Part shown: positions 22,096 through 33,898 of the stretch, in pieces | How positions within the stretch are numbered: the stretch's first letter is position 1 | How the letters are laid out: the number at the start of each line of letters is the position of its first letter | Origin: Oscarella lobularis | Lineage: Eukaryota; Porifera; Homoscleromorpha; Homosclerophorida; Oscarellidae | Reading direction: 5' to 3' | Assembly (NCBI RefSeq): GCF_947507565.1 | Contig: NC_089179.1 | Span: forward strand, 2,373,747 to 2,437,746 | DNA: 64,000 bases | Notes under the pieces: generated by a model | Databases searched by the model: none | Seen by the model: the letters and a program-made list of their open reading frames with translations, nothing else | What the model was told of the DNA's origin: nothing | Made by a program: the position numbers and the translations under genes

Positions 22096-24806
22096 TGCCT
22101 TTCCATAAAAAGAAGATGTCGAATTTAGCCCGAAAGCGAAAATTTCGTCGAGGCTCTCACCGAAAAGTCTCGAATGTTGAAGAAGATTTTCCTAGGTAGT
22201 CAGTGCATAAGCGGCAATTGCCATAACGGTATCTATTTTACTTCATAGGACAAAGTGGAAAATTGATAACTGTGGCTCTGTGAATTATCTCACAAAAATG
22301 TTATACCGATCAATTGGTTCAAAGGACGGACCGCCAACGTCAGCACTTATCAGCGTTGCACTCTCGTTGACAGAGGCTCCTGAAATTTATGTTTGTGGCG
22401 TTCGCTTAACGACGGAGCAATGTTCACTTTTGCAAGAAGGCTTAGATTGGAATGAAAAGAGGACGGTCGACGTAGAAATTGTTACAGCTTTTCTTGACAA
22501 ATTGTCATTATGCTCCGGAAATGATGACGGGCACTTTCATCAGCTAATGCTCAGTAGTCGCCGTCTTTTCGTGAGCAAATCTGGAGAAAAAAGTGCAATT
22601 TTGGATTCGGTTAATAAGACCGTCCGCTCGACTAGATGTAGCTATCTCATTGAGCAGTCATCCCAACAACGCTGTGCAGCATGCAATCGCCTGCGTGCGT
22701 GCTTGAGAGTAGCTTATCAGCGCTCGCTGAAACCGCAAAGTGCTGCAGCAAGAAAGTATACCGCCAATGCTTTCTTAAAAACACCTGAAAGAAAACGCAA
22801 ATTCGCTAGCCTTGCCCGCGAAAAACAGATTTAAAATCAAAAGCTTCGTCGACTTCAAGTCAAAGTGCAAAAGTTGATTGCGGAGGCAGGGGTTCCAGTG
22901 ACCGAAAGTCTTCATGAAGATCTTAAAACGTCCATTGAGGAAAAGCCTCCTGATAAGTTTGAGGACATTCTGCCCAGTGGGAGCTTTCGACGTTTATTCT
23001 GGGAGCAACAGAAGAAAGCGTTTACTTCCAAAAAAGCAAAAGGAATGCGGTGGCACCCATTAATCATCCGATTGGCGCTGAACATAAAGATGATATCCTC
23101 TGCTGCCTATCACGCCATTCGGTCGTCAGGGTTCCTTGTTCTTCCATCTGAGAGATCTCTAAGAGACTACAGCAATTTTTTCAAGAACAAAACAGGCTTT
23201 CAAAAGGAGGTAAATGACCTTCTTCTTCGAGAATGCCCAAGTTCCGAAGAGTCACCATCAGACAAACACGTCGTCGTTGTACTAGACGAAATGAAAATAA
23301 GAGAAGACTTAGTGTTTCACAAAAATACCGAAGAAGTTTGTGGCTTCGTCGACTTAGGCAAAACAGCAAATCAACTGCAAGTCGTTGAAAGTTCTTTGTC
23401 CAAGGACAAAGCACCTATCCCACCAATTGCCACGCAAATGCTCGTGGTAATGATTCGTGGACTGACCTCATCCCTTCGATTTCCATACGTACATTTTCCA
23501 ACGAAAGGTGCTACAGCTTTGAATTTGCTCGATATCTTCTGGGATACTGTGGAACAGCTGGAAATGATAGGCCTCAAAGTCATTGCCGTTTCTTGTGACG
23601 GAGCTGGGCCAAATCGGAAGTTTTTCCGCCTGCATTCTTCCTGTGTCCCAGAATCGGTATCTCTTTGCCACCAAACGGTGAACCCCTACTCTAAAGAAAA
23701 AAGAAACATCTATTTTATTGCGGACGTTCCACACCTACTTAAAACAACCAGGAATTGCCTATCACACTCATTTCCGTCTAGCAAATCGCGTAATATGCAG
23801 GTAAGTTTCTTAAAACTCTTAGAAAACGTATACTTGACTTAGTCATCTTTACTAGATGAACAATGAAGCAATTACTTGGAGACATATTGAGTCACTGTAC
23901 AATTCTTGCCAGAAGACATCCGATCCAGCTGGGCTTTATGTTGTTAAAAAAAATTAAAACTAGAACACGTGAGATTGACTTCGTATTCAAGAATGCGAGT
24001 AGATCTAGCCGCACAGGTAGGAGTCAATCCAGAAAAAATTTAGAGTTCACAAAGTGGTTGTTTTCGCCAGATTTTAAGTCGAACTGTCGCTAATGGCCTC
24101 GAATTTTTCAAAATAAATGAGTCTAGCGAGACCGTCCGTTTTTGCCGATTTTTTAACAAAGCGTTTGACTGCCTCAATGCCAGAAGTCGCCGATGCATCA
24201 ATGCAGACTGCAGGGGATATGAAAACGCTGAAGACCCTAGACTTCAAGTTAGAAATCTTAGTTTAATTAAATTATAAATTCAATAATACATTTCTTTAGT
24301 GGTTGGAAACAAGCTTTCTTGGATATCTTGATGAATGGGACGCTTGGATAGAAAGTATACCAAATCTTACGAAATCTGATAGAAATAGACTTCGATTGAG
24401 CCAAGAAACATTGGATGGCTGGAGAATTACTGGTTAGTTGGAACAAAAACTATAATAAAGTTTGCAATAATTTCTTACATTTGTAGTGAAGTCTTTTGTC
24501 GCATTAGCGCGGTATTATTTCGCTTTGCCGGAATCCGCAGGAAAATTCATTCTTAGTGAGCATCTCAACCAAGATCCATTAGAAGGGTATTTTGGAAAGC
24601 AACGGATGAAAGGCGGCCGCAGCGATAATCCGTCTGCCGAGCAGTTTCTTCAAAACGCAACTTCCATCCGCTTGCAAGGATCTGTTGCGCAGGATCCTGT
24701 ACGCGGAAACAGTAGCAGAAAGCGACTCCAGTATCAGAGCGAAGTCATCGACGATGCTCGCTTGCCCAAACGACGAAAGTCACGAAAAGGAACCAGTGCA
24801 GAATAG
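22096..24806 (+). pseudogene. P/THAP9-like transposase
   Basis: Begins with a basic exon (MPFHKKKMSNLARKRKFRRG) in place of a THAP finger. Later exons give DEMKIREDLVFHKNTEEVCG (first acid), GLKVIAVSCDGAGPNRKFFR (second acid), IYFIADVPHLLKTTRNCL (GTP-insertion edge), RTVANGLEFFKINESSETV, WLETSFLGYLDEWDAW and LNQDPLEGYFGKQRMKGGRS with the last acid. Introns of ~55 bp lie at about 23,801-23,855, 24,030-24,084 and 24,249-24,299. A TAA at 22832-22834 and a frameshift in an A-run near 23,946 mean the copy is recently inactivated. It catalyses cut-and-paste transposition in intact relatives. Confidence 0.88.
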
Positions 24807-24837
24807 TTTACGTCTATAATGAAATGGCAGGGAGCAT

Positions 24838-24853
24838 GTGTGTGTGTGTGTGT
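24838..24853. repeat. (TG)n microsatellite
   Basis: A short run of TG repeats in the spacer between the two convergent genes of the P element. Confidence 0.8.
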
Positions 24854-24901
24854 ATGGGTGGTGTATTTATTTTTGCGTGGTCCAATGCTATAACAACTAG
24901 A

Positions 24902-25924
24902 CTAATGTCCAGTTTTCGAAAGGGACTTACGAAAACCTTTACTTTTTCTGACAGTCAAATCCTTTGCTCTTTTGTGTCGTTCCAGCCAGTTTGATGTCAA
25001 GCCATGGCCACGAGAATGTATCCAAAGCGAAATAATTTCCGTTAAAAGATTCTTTCCGTCTTCTGTCTGGGCAACTTCACCGAGAAGGATAAACCAACAC
25101 CTAATCACCTCTCCGTCTTGAAGAACGCTGTCTAAAATTTTGTTCTTATAACTAGTAGTGCCTTCATAGAATTTGCCAAGCAACTTCGCAGGAAGCTCCA
25201 CCCGTACGACATTCTCAATACTGAGAAACAACCGAAATGCTTCGTCATTCACTTTCACTAGCCCTCCTTTGTCTTGAAGATGCAGCCAGTGCGAAACAAA
25301 TTCATCTAAAGACGCATACGTGTGATCATCTGAATTTTGTATAGAAACATCTGACGCAAAACTTCTAAGATATTTGGCGTAGCGGTTTGCCGATTGATTT
25401 GCCAATCGCTCGTATTTTCTAATTAAAGCGTGAACGACATATCCTCCGACGTAGTAGACTACATTTTCTTCGTCAGCGGTTATCTCAGGCGTCTGGGATG
25501 GGACTGTTGTGGCAGAGGCATCTTCTGTCTGGCTCTTTCGGAATTTTCTTTTCAAATGGAGATGGAACAATTCGTTGAACGCTTTACGGCTTATAATCTG
25601 ACTAAGCAGAGGATCGTCAAAGGGAAGTTTCACTGCGCTGTAAAATTCAGCCCAAATGCGCGGAATAACAGTGGTTCGAGCGGAGAAGAAGGCAGAGTAG
25701 TAGGCATTTTCAACCTTTAAACTTGCTAACGGATTGATCTTCGAGCTGCTAATGCACTTGGACAATTGCTCGACGAGTGCGGAAGAAAATCGCTTCCAAT
25801 TCGGGGATCCTTCAATCGACAGGAGCTTTTCGGCATGTTTCTTAAGTCGCTCGATACGCGAAGATGCTTCGGAAACAACGTCGTCGGCTAGAACCTCTCG
25901 AAAAGCGGAGGCAACGGTATCCAT
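24902..25924 (-). CDS. Second gene of the P element, 340 aa, function unknown
   Basis: A single uninterrupted 340-codon frame. It has no recognised catalytic motif. The N-terminus (MDTVASAFREVLADD ... IERLKKHAEKLLSIEG) is helical and charged; the middle is rich in aromatic residues (ENAYYSAFFSARTTVIPRIW); the block VVYYVGGYVVHALIRKYERL resembles the 'Y.GGYV..KL' segment seen near the C-terminus of P-like transposases; the C-terminus is basic. It lies wholly between the terminal repeats and is convergent with the transposase. The N-terminus reappears in decayed form in the shorter element at 27.5-28.4 kb, so the second gene seems an ancestral part of this group. Possibly an accessory DNA-binding or regulatory protein. 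Confidence 0.75.
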   Translation of the reverse strand: MDTVASAFREVLADDVVSEASSRIERLKKHAEKLLSIEGSPNWKRFSSALVEQLSKCISSSKINPLASLKVENAYYSAFFSARTTVIPRIWAEFYSAVKLPFDDPLLSQIISRKAFNELFHLHLKRKFRKSQTEDASATTVPSQTPEITADEENVVYYVGGYVVHALIRKYERLANQSANRYAKYLRSFASDVSIQNSDDHTYASLDEFVSHWLHLQDKGGLVKVNDEAFRLFLSIENVVRVELPAKLLGKFYEGTTSYKNKILDSVLQDGEVIRCWFILLGEVAQTEDGKNLLTEIISLWIHSRGHGLTSNWLERHKRAKDLTVRKSKGFRKSLSKTGH

Positions 25925-26294
25925 CTCACGCGTAACAACCCTTGCTTCAAGAAAGTCACGTGATTACGGGTAGTTTCCAATCCCTCTCCCTATATTATCT
26001 ATGGTCTAATTAAGTAGAGGTAGCGGTATATGATTGGTAGTTGGATTTGATAGGGACAGTCGTGTGATAGCCGTCGAGCGGAACGTGAGTCCGCCGTATG
26101 CAAGCCTTAATAAAGGGAGAAATCCGAAGCCGTCCCCCGAGCAGCGTTACACATGTATACGCGTACCCTCATCAGCTCACATGATCGCATTAATTGTTTG
26201 GTTGTCGCGCGCGCTAAATGAATACCGACCACGCTACATTTGCGCACGCGCACATCGTTCGTTTTCAAAGATCTTCTCTACGCGTACAGTAAAC

Positions 26295-29200
26295 CATGGA
26301 CAAAATCAGAGAAGCAGCAGCGTTGCTCTCCGAGGCAGCGAATTCACTGCGTCTGGCGGAAACCAGTCGTTCCACGTCTGATGAAGTTTCGACGCCGTCG
26401 TCTGTCGTTCCGACGCACACTGGACCTGCCCCAAGTTAGCTTCGAAAGGGCCCATCGCTACCACGCGTTGATTTATTTGCTCTGAGCCTCGAGATAGTTC
26501 TCCGTCTTGCCATGGTTTCCGTGTAAACGGCAGAGTAACTGGTTTTTGCAGGTAGAGTCCACGCAAATGCAACAACTGCTTCCCAGGAACACGCCCGTCT
26601 CTTCGGCTACCAGCCATCTGCAGAGGGGTCAGCGTCACGCTCGACTAAAGGCAGCAAAAGACGGTCGAGCTCGAAACCAACAACATGGACGAAAGTTTTT
26701 GTGTGCATGGCTGACAGCCAAGCAACTGTCGTTCCAAGCCCATCAGTACTTCAGGAATGTGAATTGGGCCACAAAGAGGTTACTCTACCGTTAAACGGCA
26801 GTATGACTGACGTTCACGAAATTGTGCTCAATGAATTTCCTGCCCTAAACGGCGTCGGCTACGAGCTGTGTCGAAGTTCCGGCAGTGGTCGTAAAAGATT
26901 TGATCCGTTAGGTTATATGTCTGGAGTGGACTCGCTGAAAATAGCTCTCGGTCAAGCAAAATGCTACATTCGCCCGATACAGCAGGACCTGCCTTTGGTG
27001 AACGTCGCTGCCCAGGCAGTGGAGGTTCGTTTAAGCAAAGCATATCCTATTAATAAACCACGACCAAAATTACACTCTTTAGATACATATTGAATGTTCG
27101 ATCTGCAAAGAGAGTGTCGCAATGACCAGTCTGCGGAAACACACTAATGAATGCGAAGGAAACCAGTACAGTTGTGGCGCTTTTTAGAGGCTAAATTTCA
27201 TTGACACTTATCGTACAGAAAATCGCCTGCTGAGGTCGTCGATGAGAGAGAAATCCCCTCACCTTCACTTTCTCCTATTGCATTTTATGGTGACCAATCC
27301 GGGATCACACCGCCATTGCCAAATGCTGATCGCGCTGATGACTCCTCCACAACAATTGTGCTGTCTGACAATGACAACGACGAAGTCGAGGACAGGTAAA
27401 GGGTGTGAATGGCAGAATGTGAAGAAAAGCTAACCGTTACTTCATTTCTTCAAGCAACCGTTTTGTTACGGATGAGTGGAGCCATAGATAGAAGAGAAAG
27501 GGGATAGGCAACTCCCGTAATCACGTGATACCTTCATGTACAGTTCGTATGACCATGTATGGCTGTAAGCGTGTCCCAGTCCCTCCCACTCACGTCCCGT
27601 ATGCGACCACCCTTCGTTCGAATTGCTACGAGAAGACGCACCTTCATTTGCATCAGATCGCGTGAGTCCGTTTTATTATCGGCGTTAGTGATTGTGGGAG
27701 TTTCAAATCGGTGCTTTGTATTATGTTCATGGCCATGCTTAGGCTAGTATTGTTTCGTACCCTCTGCACTCTCGCGGAGTTATCTTTCCTGCTGCTTTTT
27801 CGCTTATACGACGCACAGAGCCAACTTGTACAGCTCAATGCTGCCAAAAGAAGCCAAGACCACAAGAGACGGCTCGCAGCAGTAAAATTCCTATGTTGCG
27901 CAGCGCGTCTGATCGTACCGACTGCTCGCAGTAGTCTTCGGAAAGGACAACGATTTGCAGCATAGCATGTACCTTAGTCTTTAGCCTAACGCTTGCGCTA
28001 CCGGGCGAATCCAAAGACGGTGTAGCAGCTGCTGTACTGCGAAGCGAGCGCTTGCTGTTTACCGGAAACGTCTCCCGGAAACGCTGCGTCAAGGAAAAGA
28101 AGACTGTGTGAGCGCTTTCTCTAAAGCCCGACACCGACTTCTTCCACTTTGTGAAGCACTCGGCCATTGAACGCAGCAGTTCGGAGGCAAAAACGGCGAG
28201 AACGTTGCTATCGGACGTTTCTAAAATTCTGCGCGCGTGGTAGTTTGCTTCTTTTTGACGACTTCAAGGTTCTTCACGAAATGTTGCGGCGAGAACATCG
28301 TTAAGACCCCTGCGGACCGCCTCCATTTTCTTGTCCCACGCCTAGCGCATAAAGGTATCACGTGACTACGGGAGTTGCCTAATCCCCTTTCTCTTCTATC
28401 TGTGGAGCAGACACGAACTTATCAGAGTATGGCCAATGTATTGATGATCCGGAGTAACGCCATTTTGCGCTGCTTTCTAGTGGAGAGAAGAGCGCAGGGT
28501 GCAGGACGAGAGCTATGCTCGATGTCTTGCTGCAGACGAGGATAAGGATAGACGGGCTTCTCAAAAACATGCCATGATTGAGGTTATGCGGTATAATTAC
28601 GACAACATATCCGTTACGCCCTCTTCAGTACTGTAGCTCTGTTCGACAAGCGCTAGCCACGACTATTTCTCAACGTTTGGCAGAGGACGATGATCTTGTG
28701 ATGGAAGTGAAATGCCGTTTTCCAGACTCTTAAACGTTGACGAAGACATTTCTTTTTGCGGCACGAATCCACGTATGTTCATGCATAGTTCAGCACTGTT
28801 CATGTGCAAAAATTGTATTTCCTTCTGCGTAGGACGTTGTAGCATGGGTCGTGCAGCATCCCAGCATAACCGATCCCATCAAAATTAGCCTCATTGATGG
28901 ACGTCGTAGTCCCCCACAGCACATAAATATACAAAAGAATTACAACAAAGGATTAGGAGATTATTTTAAAAGAGAAAGGAAAATAACGGTATTTTGTGAA
29001 AAGGCGAAGATGACGTCATGGTGAGAATGAAACCATAACCTTATACGGAGATAGTAACTACGTCTTTTGAGGCTATCCTGGAGATGGCACAACAACTAGG
29101 TTGTTCAAAGCCGGAAGAAGACCGCGTCGACAAGTACGCAGTAATGTACACATGCACCGTTTTTCACTGCGTTGTTAATAAATTAACAGAAAAAGCCTGA

Positions 29201-30570
29201 AAGAAATTGTTATAGAAATTAAAGGCAGATGTTGTCGAACACAGCTGTTGTCAGTGCTCGTCGCGAGAATATTCTCGCCGACGCTTTGAGATATCTGAAG
29301 AGGAAAAAATTTGATCCCAGGAAAAAAATGAAGGTACGTATTGGGACAGAAGAAATATGTTTATATGAGAAGAATCCTCAAAGATTGACTTCTTGGAAGA
29401 ATCAGCTATCGACACAGGGGGGCCATCAAGGGAATTCTGGCGACTGTTAGCAAAGGCCGTCGCAAGTGAATTATTCATTGGGTGCGACGAGCGCTACAAG
29501 ACACTTATTTTCAATTCGGAATTGGTTTTGGTACACTAATTAGCTGAAAATTGTATTTAATTTCCGTAACCAAATGTAGAATCATCGGTACGGCGACGTC
29601 GGGACACTCATCGCAATGAGTTTGGTGCAGGGAGGATAAGGGTTCCCGTTCTTCGCGCCGTACGTCTATCAATACATATGCAATCCAGACGTGCTCGCCA
29701 TTGAGCTGTCCAAGAGTGATGTACCAGATTTAGAGGACGTCCAACTTATTGATGACGTGAGAATGCGGAGCACAGTGAAAGCTATAAAAAACAATTATTT
29801 AGATCGAATCTGCTGAGTCGGATGAGCAGCTGACGGCAACGTTGACGACGGACACTGCTCTAGATTTCTTTGGCCAGGTTGGAAATTCACGCCCTTTATC
29901 GGGCGCCACCATGCAGTCTAGAAGCGACCTTGTCCGGATGTTGATTTTTCATTTCTCCTTGGGTCGCCTTCAAGGCGCCCTTGATCAACTTCGACAGGGA
30001 CTGTCAGTTTTGAAAGTCTTGGATTACATACAAAGATATCCAGATGCAATGAAAGAGTTTTTCATTTGGCGGGAGATCAGTCTAACTGCAGGTAAATTTG
30101 CCAATATGTATTTCTGCGACTTCGAATACTAAAACAGTGTTTGCTAAGACACATTTTTGTCCCAATTTCGAGAAAGTGGAATAGTCTTCACGGATATAAA
30201 TATTGAAGAAAGAACCTAGAGAAACGAGAGGAACACATTTATGCTGTTTGAGGAATTTTTAGAAGAAGTAGAAGGTAACGGTATTACACGACAGTCCCAC
30301 TGCGGAACTTCATACACTGTTGTTTCTGTCATAGGCGGAGAAATGAGCGTTACCTTGGAAGATATATTCATTTTCATAACCGGTGCAGAACGCGAGCCTC
30401 CTTTGGGACTGGACCACAGAATGAAACTGTCCTTCTCAAGACGAGGCGTACTGCCAACAGCATCAACTTGCACGCTCAGCCTCACATTACCGTCAAGTTT
30501 GTGCCGAGAAAAATTCTTTACCAACATGGCAGAGGGCTTCAAGAGCCACGGCATTTTCGGCCATGTCTGA
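26295..30570 (+). pseudogene. HECT-type E3 ubiquitin ligase-like gene, disrupted
   Basis: Starts MDKIREAAALLSEAANSLR. Exon 2 (26,552-27,025) reads WTKVFVCMADSQATVVPSPS and FPALNGVGYELCRS. A small C2HC-like finger follows (CSICKESVAMTSLRKHTNEC), then an acidic exon ending near 27,398. After the inserted P-like element come DESYARCLAADEDKDRRASQ, the HECT N-lobe (ESAIDTGGPSREFWRLLAKA), FPFFAPYVYQYICNPD, and the C-lobe LEDIFIFITGAEREPPLG with the catalytic-Cys block LPTASTCTLSLTLP and a terminal EGFKSHGIFGHV. It resembles large invertebrate HECT paralogue families (G2E3-like). The exon insertion at 27,483 and a TAA near 29,639 make it a pseudogene. It would transfer ubiquitin via the Cys. Confidence 0.78.
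27483..28401. mobile_element. P-like element, 919 bp, internally deleted
   Basis: Ends CATAGATAGAAGAGAAAGGG ... GCAACTCCCGTAATCACGTGA pair with the reverse complement at the right. GTGGAGC (7 bp) occurs at 27476-27482 and 28402-28408, the same duplication length as the full P element. Reading from the right end on the minus strand gives MEAVRRGLNDVLAATF and HARRILETSDS, a recognisable relative of the 340-aa second gene; the transposase gene is deleted. It interrupts an exon of the HECT-like gene. Confidence 0.85.
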
Positions 30571-30929
30571 ATGACTTGAAGAAGAATTGTGGCCGAACTG
30601 CTCTATTTCACGAATCACTTCCGATGAGTACATTATCGTCTGTATCGTCTCATGAGTAAATTATCGTCTGTGTCGGCCTACGAGTAAATCGTCGTCTGTA
30701 TACGATTGCATATACGATTAGACTACCGAGTTAGGCGGCTATGTTGCCCTTGATTATACTTTTCTTTGATGATTATTGTCTATTGAAAAGCAAGGGCTAA
30801 AGCCATATGAAAAACGTAATATTACATCTGATATAACCGGAAACGTAGCAGAGAGCTAATACACTTGCTACACTTCTTTCCCTGTGTCGCGTTTGCTCAA
30901 AGCTGATTTCGTCGCGTGCGAGAAGAACG
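30571..30929. repeat. 28-bp triple tandem repeat in a gene-free gap
   Basis: Three copies of a 28-bp unit around ATGAGTAAATTATCGTCTGT start at about 30,624, 30,652 and 30,680. The rest of the gap shows nothing recognisable. Confidence 0.7.
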
Positions 30930-33083
30930 AAGGATTGCACTGAATGCGCGACAGCCATCAAAGAGGCCTTTTTGATCGACAACGCTAACAACTCTTCCGA
31001 GTTGCATCCGTCCAAGCTGTGCGAGAGTTGCATTGACGTGACTGCTCGTCACAAAGTGGCAAAAGAAGCGGGTCGAATGTACCGATCGACGCAGAACGTC
31101 GTCAGCTCTTGGCCTCAGCATGTCGACGGCTCGTGCTATATTTGCGATCTCCACTGCAACTCTCGAAGCCCGGACGACATCCGGCGAAGAGAAAGAAGCT
31201 TCTCGGTCCTCCGAAGCGAAGCAGCGTCAGGGCGCTTGAGGACTTCCTTCATTCTATAGCCCTACCCCCATTCAAATCGTCATCATTCTCCCAATAACTG
31301 TATCCATATTTTGAGACAGAAAGCAACTTGTTGCATGTTATAGAGCAGCTTCTCTGCTTTATATGCGGCGATATCACAGAAAGGCCGATTGATGCGAGCT
31401 GCCACCACACAGCTTGTATGAAATGCCTCGTCAAACAATACGGCGATCTCCACTCGGGAGGACTAGACCTGCTCAGCAAGAGACTGCTTTACTGTTTTTA
31501 GAAGCAGCAATTGTCATTTCTCATTCAGCGAACTGGGAACGTTTGCTGCCGTTCACAAGCTCGTTGATTTTTCTTTGCGCTCGCTCGAAGTACGCTGACC
31601 TCCAGGCAAGATTCAAAAAAGTAATTGTGTCTTTAGGTACGCTGTTCAAAACGCTGCGGAGCTGTGTTTTCGTACGGCTCGCTGAAAGACCATGTTTGTC
31701 AGCAAGTTCATCTTTTGCCTGTCACACCCCTGAGGCGGGTTCGGTCGCTTGAAAACATCTCAAGCATAGCAACACCAGACACAGTTCAAAAAAAGCAAGC
31801 TGGCGCCGTTATTCAACGATTGCTTAGCAACAAGAGGGGAACTACAGATGACATTGTTCTTAGTCTTCCAACAGGAAATCGAGGGCAGGTATAGAGAAAC
31901 TAAAAAACAGCTTTGCCGTTTGTAATACATTTTGGTGTAGACATTAAATCTCGCGAACCTGGGTTGTCCAAGAATTCCTTCTGATCGTGCCTCTTCCCGA
32001 ACGCTAAGTGATCGCACAGCCCGATTAGAGAGACTTCGCGCTTGCGTGAGTGGGGTGCGGTCAACGACGCGAGCTCTCGTGCTCAACTGCGGCACGAAGT
32101 AAATCGAACGACGAAGGAAGAACGCCGAGATCTACTCAGAGACGCCGGATTCGTAGCTTCTTCGGGTCAGCAAATGGATTACAGAACTACTCTTGCTCTG
32201 AAAGCCGATCTTGGCCTGCCTTGGGCGAGACTTCGAATACTTCGTCGGTAAAACGATTCTCTGCGAGTATTTTAAACTATCTAAACGCACTTCTGTCAGA
32301 TGGCTTGCGAATTGGGGAGTGAGAATCCCGGGAGAACAGAAGGACCGAGAGCTAATGAGACAGTTGGTCCCGGAGGATATTAGAGCGGAAATGACTGGTT
32401 TCAGCTTCAAGTCCGCAAGTAATGTCATCCTCAAGCCTGCTCCACTTGTATACATTGATGACTTGTCAAAGGCCATCACATCGGCGTTGGAAGAATTGAA
32501 TAGGTACTATATCTTGAGGAATAAAACGGTAGTAACCTCTGCAGTAATCCTTTTAAGTTCTGGCGAGCTGACTTGGCATGATTGTATCCCAGACAATAAA
32601 ATCTGGGTGAAGATCGGAGGTGACCACGGCGGTGGAAGTTTCAAGTTTTCGTTTCATTTGGGAAACGCCCTTCGCGTGCATTCCGTTCACAACGTGCATC
32701 CCATCTGTTGCTTTGCAGCGGGTGATTCGAAAACTAACTTGGAAGTCGCATTAGGGCTATACCGAAGTCAGGTACAGGAAATTTCGTCTCTTAGAGGTAT
32801 ATTGTACCGGATGCTCCCTGGATCTTTTGGTAACTTTTCATTAGAGATAAAAGCATCGATGTTTTCGTTTTTGGCGACTACGAGTTTCTGTTTCGATTGT
32901 ATGGAATTTCCGGCGCCTGCGATAAAGTAGCCATATACTATAAATTGAAACACTTTCTGACGTACTCTACTTGTTACAGGCTGTCGACCGTGTCTTTGGT
33001 GCTTGTGCACAAAGCGGGAGACCCAGGCGTCGCTGGAAAGTATTGCTGCTGGGCTTGAAAAGATGTCTCAGAGCGAATGTTAA
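30930..33083 (+). pseudogene. RAG1-N-terminus-like/RING/DDE transposase (N-RAG-TP-like)
   Basis: In order: CTECATAIKEAFLIDNANNS then LHPSKLCESC and VDGSCYICDLHC, matching the zinc-binding spacing 'F.ID...HPxxxCxxC...CxIC' of the RAG1 N-terminal region; a RING-type segment CFICGDITERPIDASCHHTA then CMKCL; and a transposase-like core with VKIGGDHGGGSFKFSFHLGN, FGDYEFLFRLYGISGA and, across a short intron (about 32,926-32,980), CRPCLWC before the stop at 33083. Frame changes near 31.5, 32.1-32.25 and 32.86 kb show decay. Mollusc N-RAG-TP elements are known to encode a RAG1-N-like region; the core with Asp blocks and an inserted CxxC resembles CACTA/KDZ/Academ-type cores. Family naming is by recall and pattern. 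Confidence 0.68.
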
Positions 33084-33203
33084 AGATGTGGCCAGCAGAA
33101 GAGAAACTCACTGACAAGTCCAATTTCATTGAGGAAACGAACTTGAGATTCGATTAGTTGAGTTAAAGGAGATTATTAGTGCCGCAGCTTGAATGCCGGA
33201 CTG

Positions 33204-33365
33204 CTAAGGGTACAGTTCGTCGTTAAGAAGGGGGAGGAGATAGTCAATTAGCGACTTTCCATATCCTGTTGGTAGAACAGCAAACGTATCGCGTCCTTTT
33301 AGGACAAAAGAAAGACCTTCGATTTGCCTGTCCTTAAGACGTTGTGGAAGAGTTGGGAAACGCAT
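33204..33365 (-). pseudogene. RecQ-like helicase N-terminal fragment
   Basis: A 53-residue frame: MRFPTLPQRLKDRQIEG, then GRDTFAVLPTGYGKSLIDYL with a good Walker A (TGYGKS) and the upstream Q-motif-like region. It ends at a stop at 33204-33206 and no later helicase motif follows. It faces the RAG1-N-like pseudogene, whose stop lies 120 bp away, the same tail-to-tail order seen for DUF6589 and RecQ at 7.6 kb. Confidence 0.75.
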
Positions 33366-33897
33366 TTTGCAAAACACATGCTAACGCTTTCAAAATTGAG
33401 GTCGTGTTAACGGTCTTTGTTACTTCCGCCCGAGCGGCTATTGCGAGCTCGAAGAGTGATCGTATTTCGGTTCTACGCAAGAGCGAACGAATACAGGCCT
33501 CCATCAAGCGTTATCGCGGACTTTTCGAGCCGCTAAAACAGGGTCTCACACGTTTAGTGGATATTTCTCTCAGGAAGCCTCGACCAAGCGACGCCGTTTC
33601 GCTTCTGTATGAAGTCGGGCGTCTAAGAAAGCACAAAAACCGCATAGAATCGTGTTTGCTCGCTGGTCAAACTTATCTGAATGAAGTCGTTCGGCCATAA
33701 GAACGGGACATCTATTTTCTTATCGACGTCACAGGCGGAATGCTGGGACGTAAAAAAGGGCGTGGGGGATTGGCAACGTAGCGATAATCGTGTGATCAAC
33801 GCTGACAAATCAGAGGCGAGAAGTAGGATTGTGCAATGCTCAACAGTGATTGGCCAACGGTATCACGTGCGGCATGTGCTGTCAGTTGGGTCCAGCC
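33366..33897. other. Unassigned open frame
   Basis: A 118-codon plus-strand frame (33344-33700) is rich in Arg, Lys and Leu without recognisable motif and overlaps the RecQ fragment on the other strand. I do not claim it is a gene. Confidence 0.3.
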
Positions 33898-33898
33898 G

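Larger units (their letters stand above)
21482..26003. mobile_element. Complete P-superfamily element with two convergent genes
   Basis: 4,522 bp, bounded by inverted repeats starting CATAGATAATATAGGGAGAG with the first 32 bases identical at both ends and similarity continuing through ATCACGTGACTTTCT. The repeat GTCTAAT (7 bp) flanks it at 21475-21481 and 26004-26010. The plus-strand transposase and a minus-strand second gene end 95 bp apart. CA...TG outer bases and the protein both point to the P superfamily. Confidence 0.9.

Noticed and set aside
33344-33708. 118-codon plus-strand frame as a gene
   Set aside because: No recognisable motif, and it overlaps the better supported RecQ fragment on the other strand.
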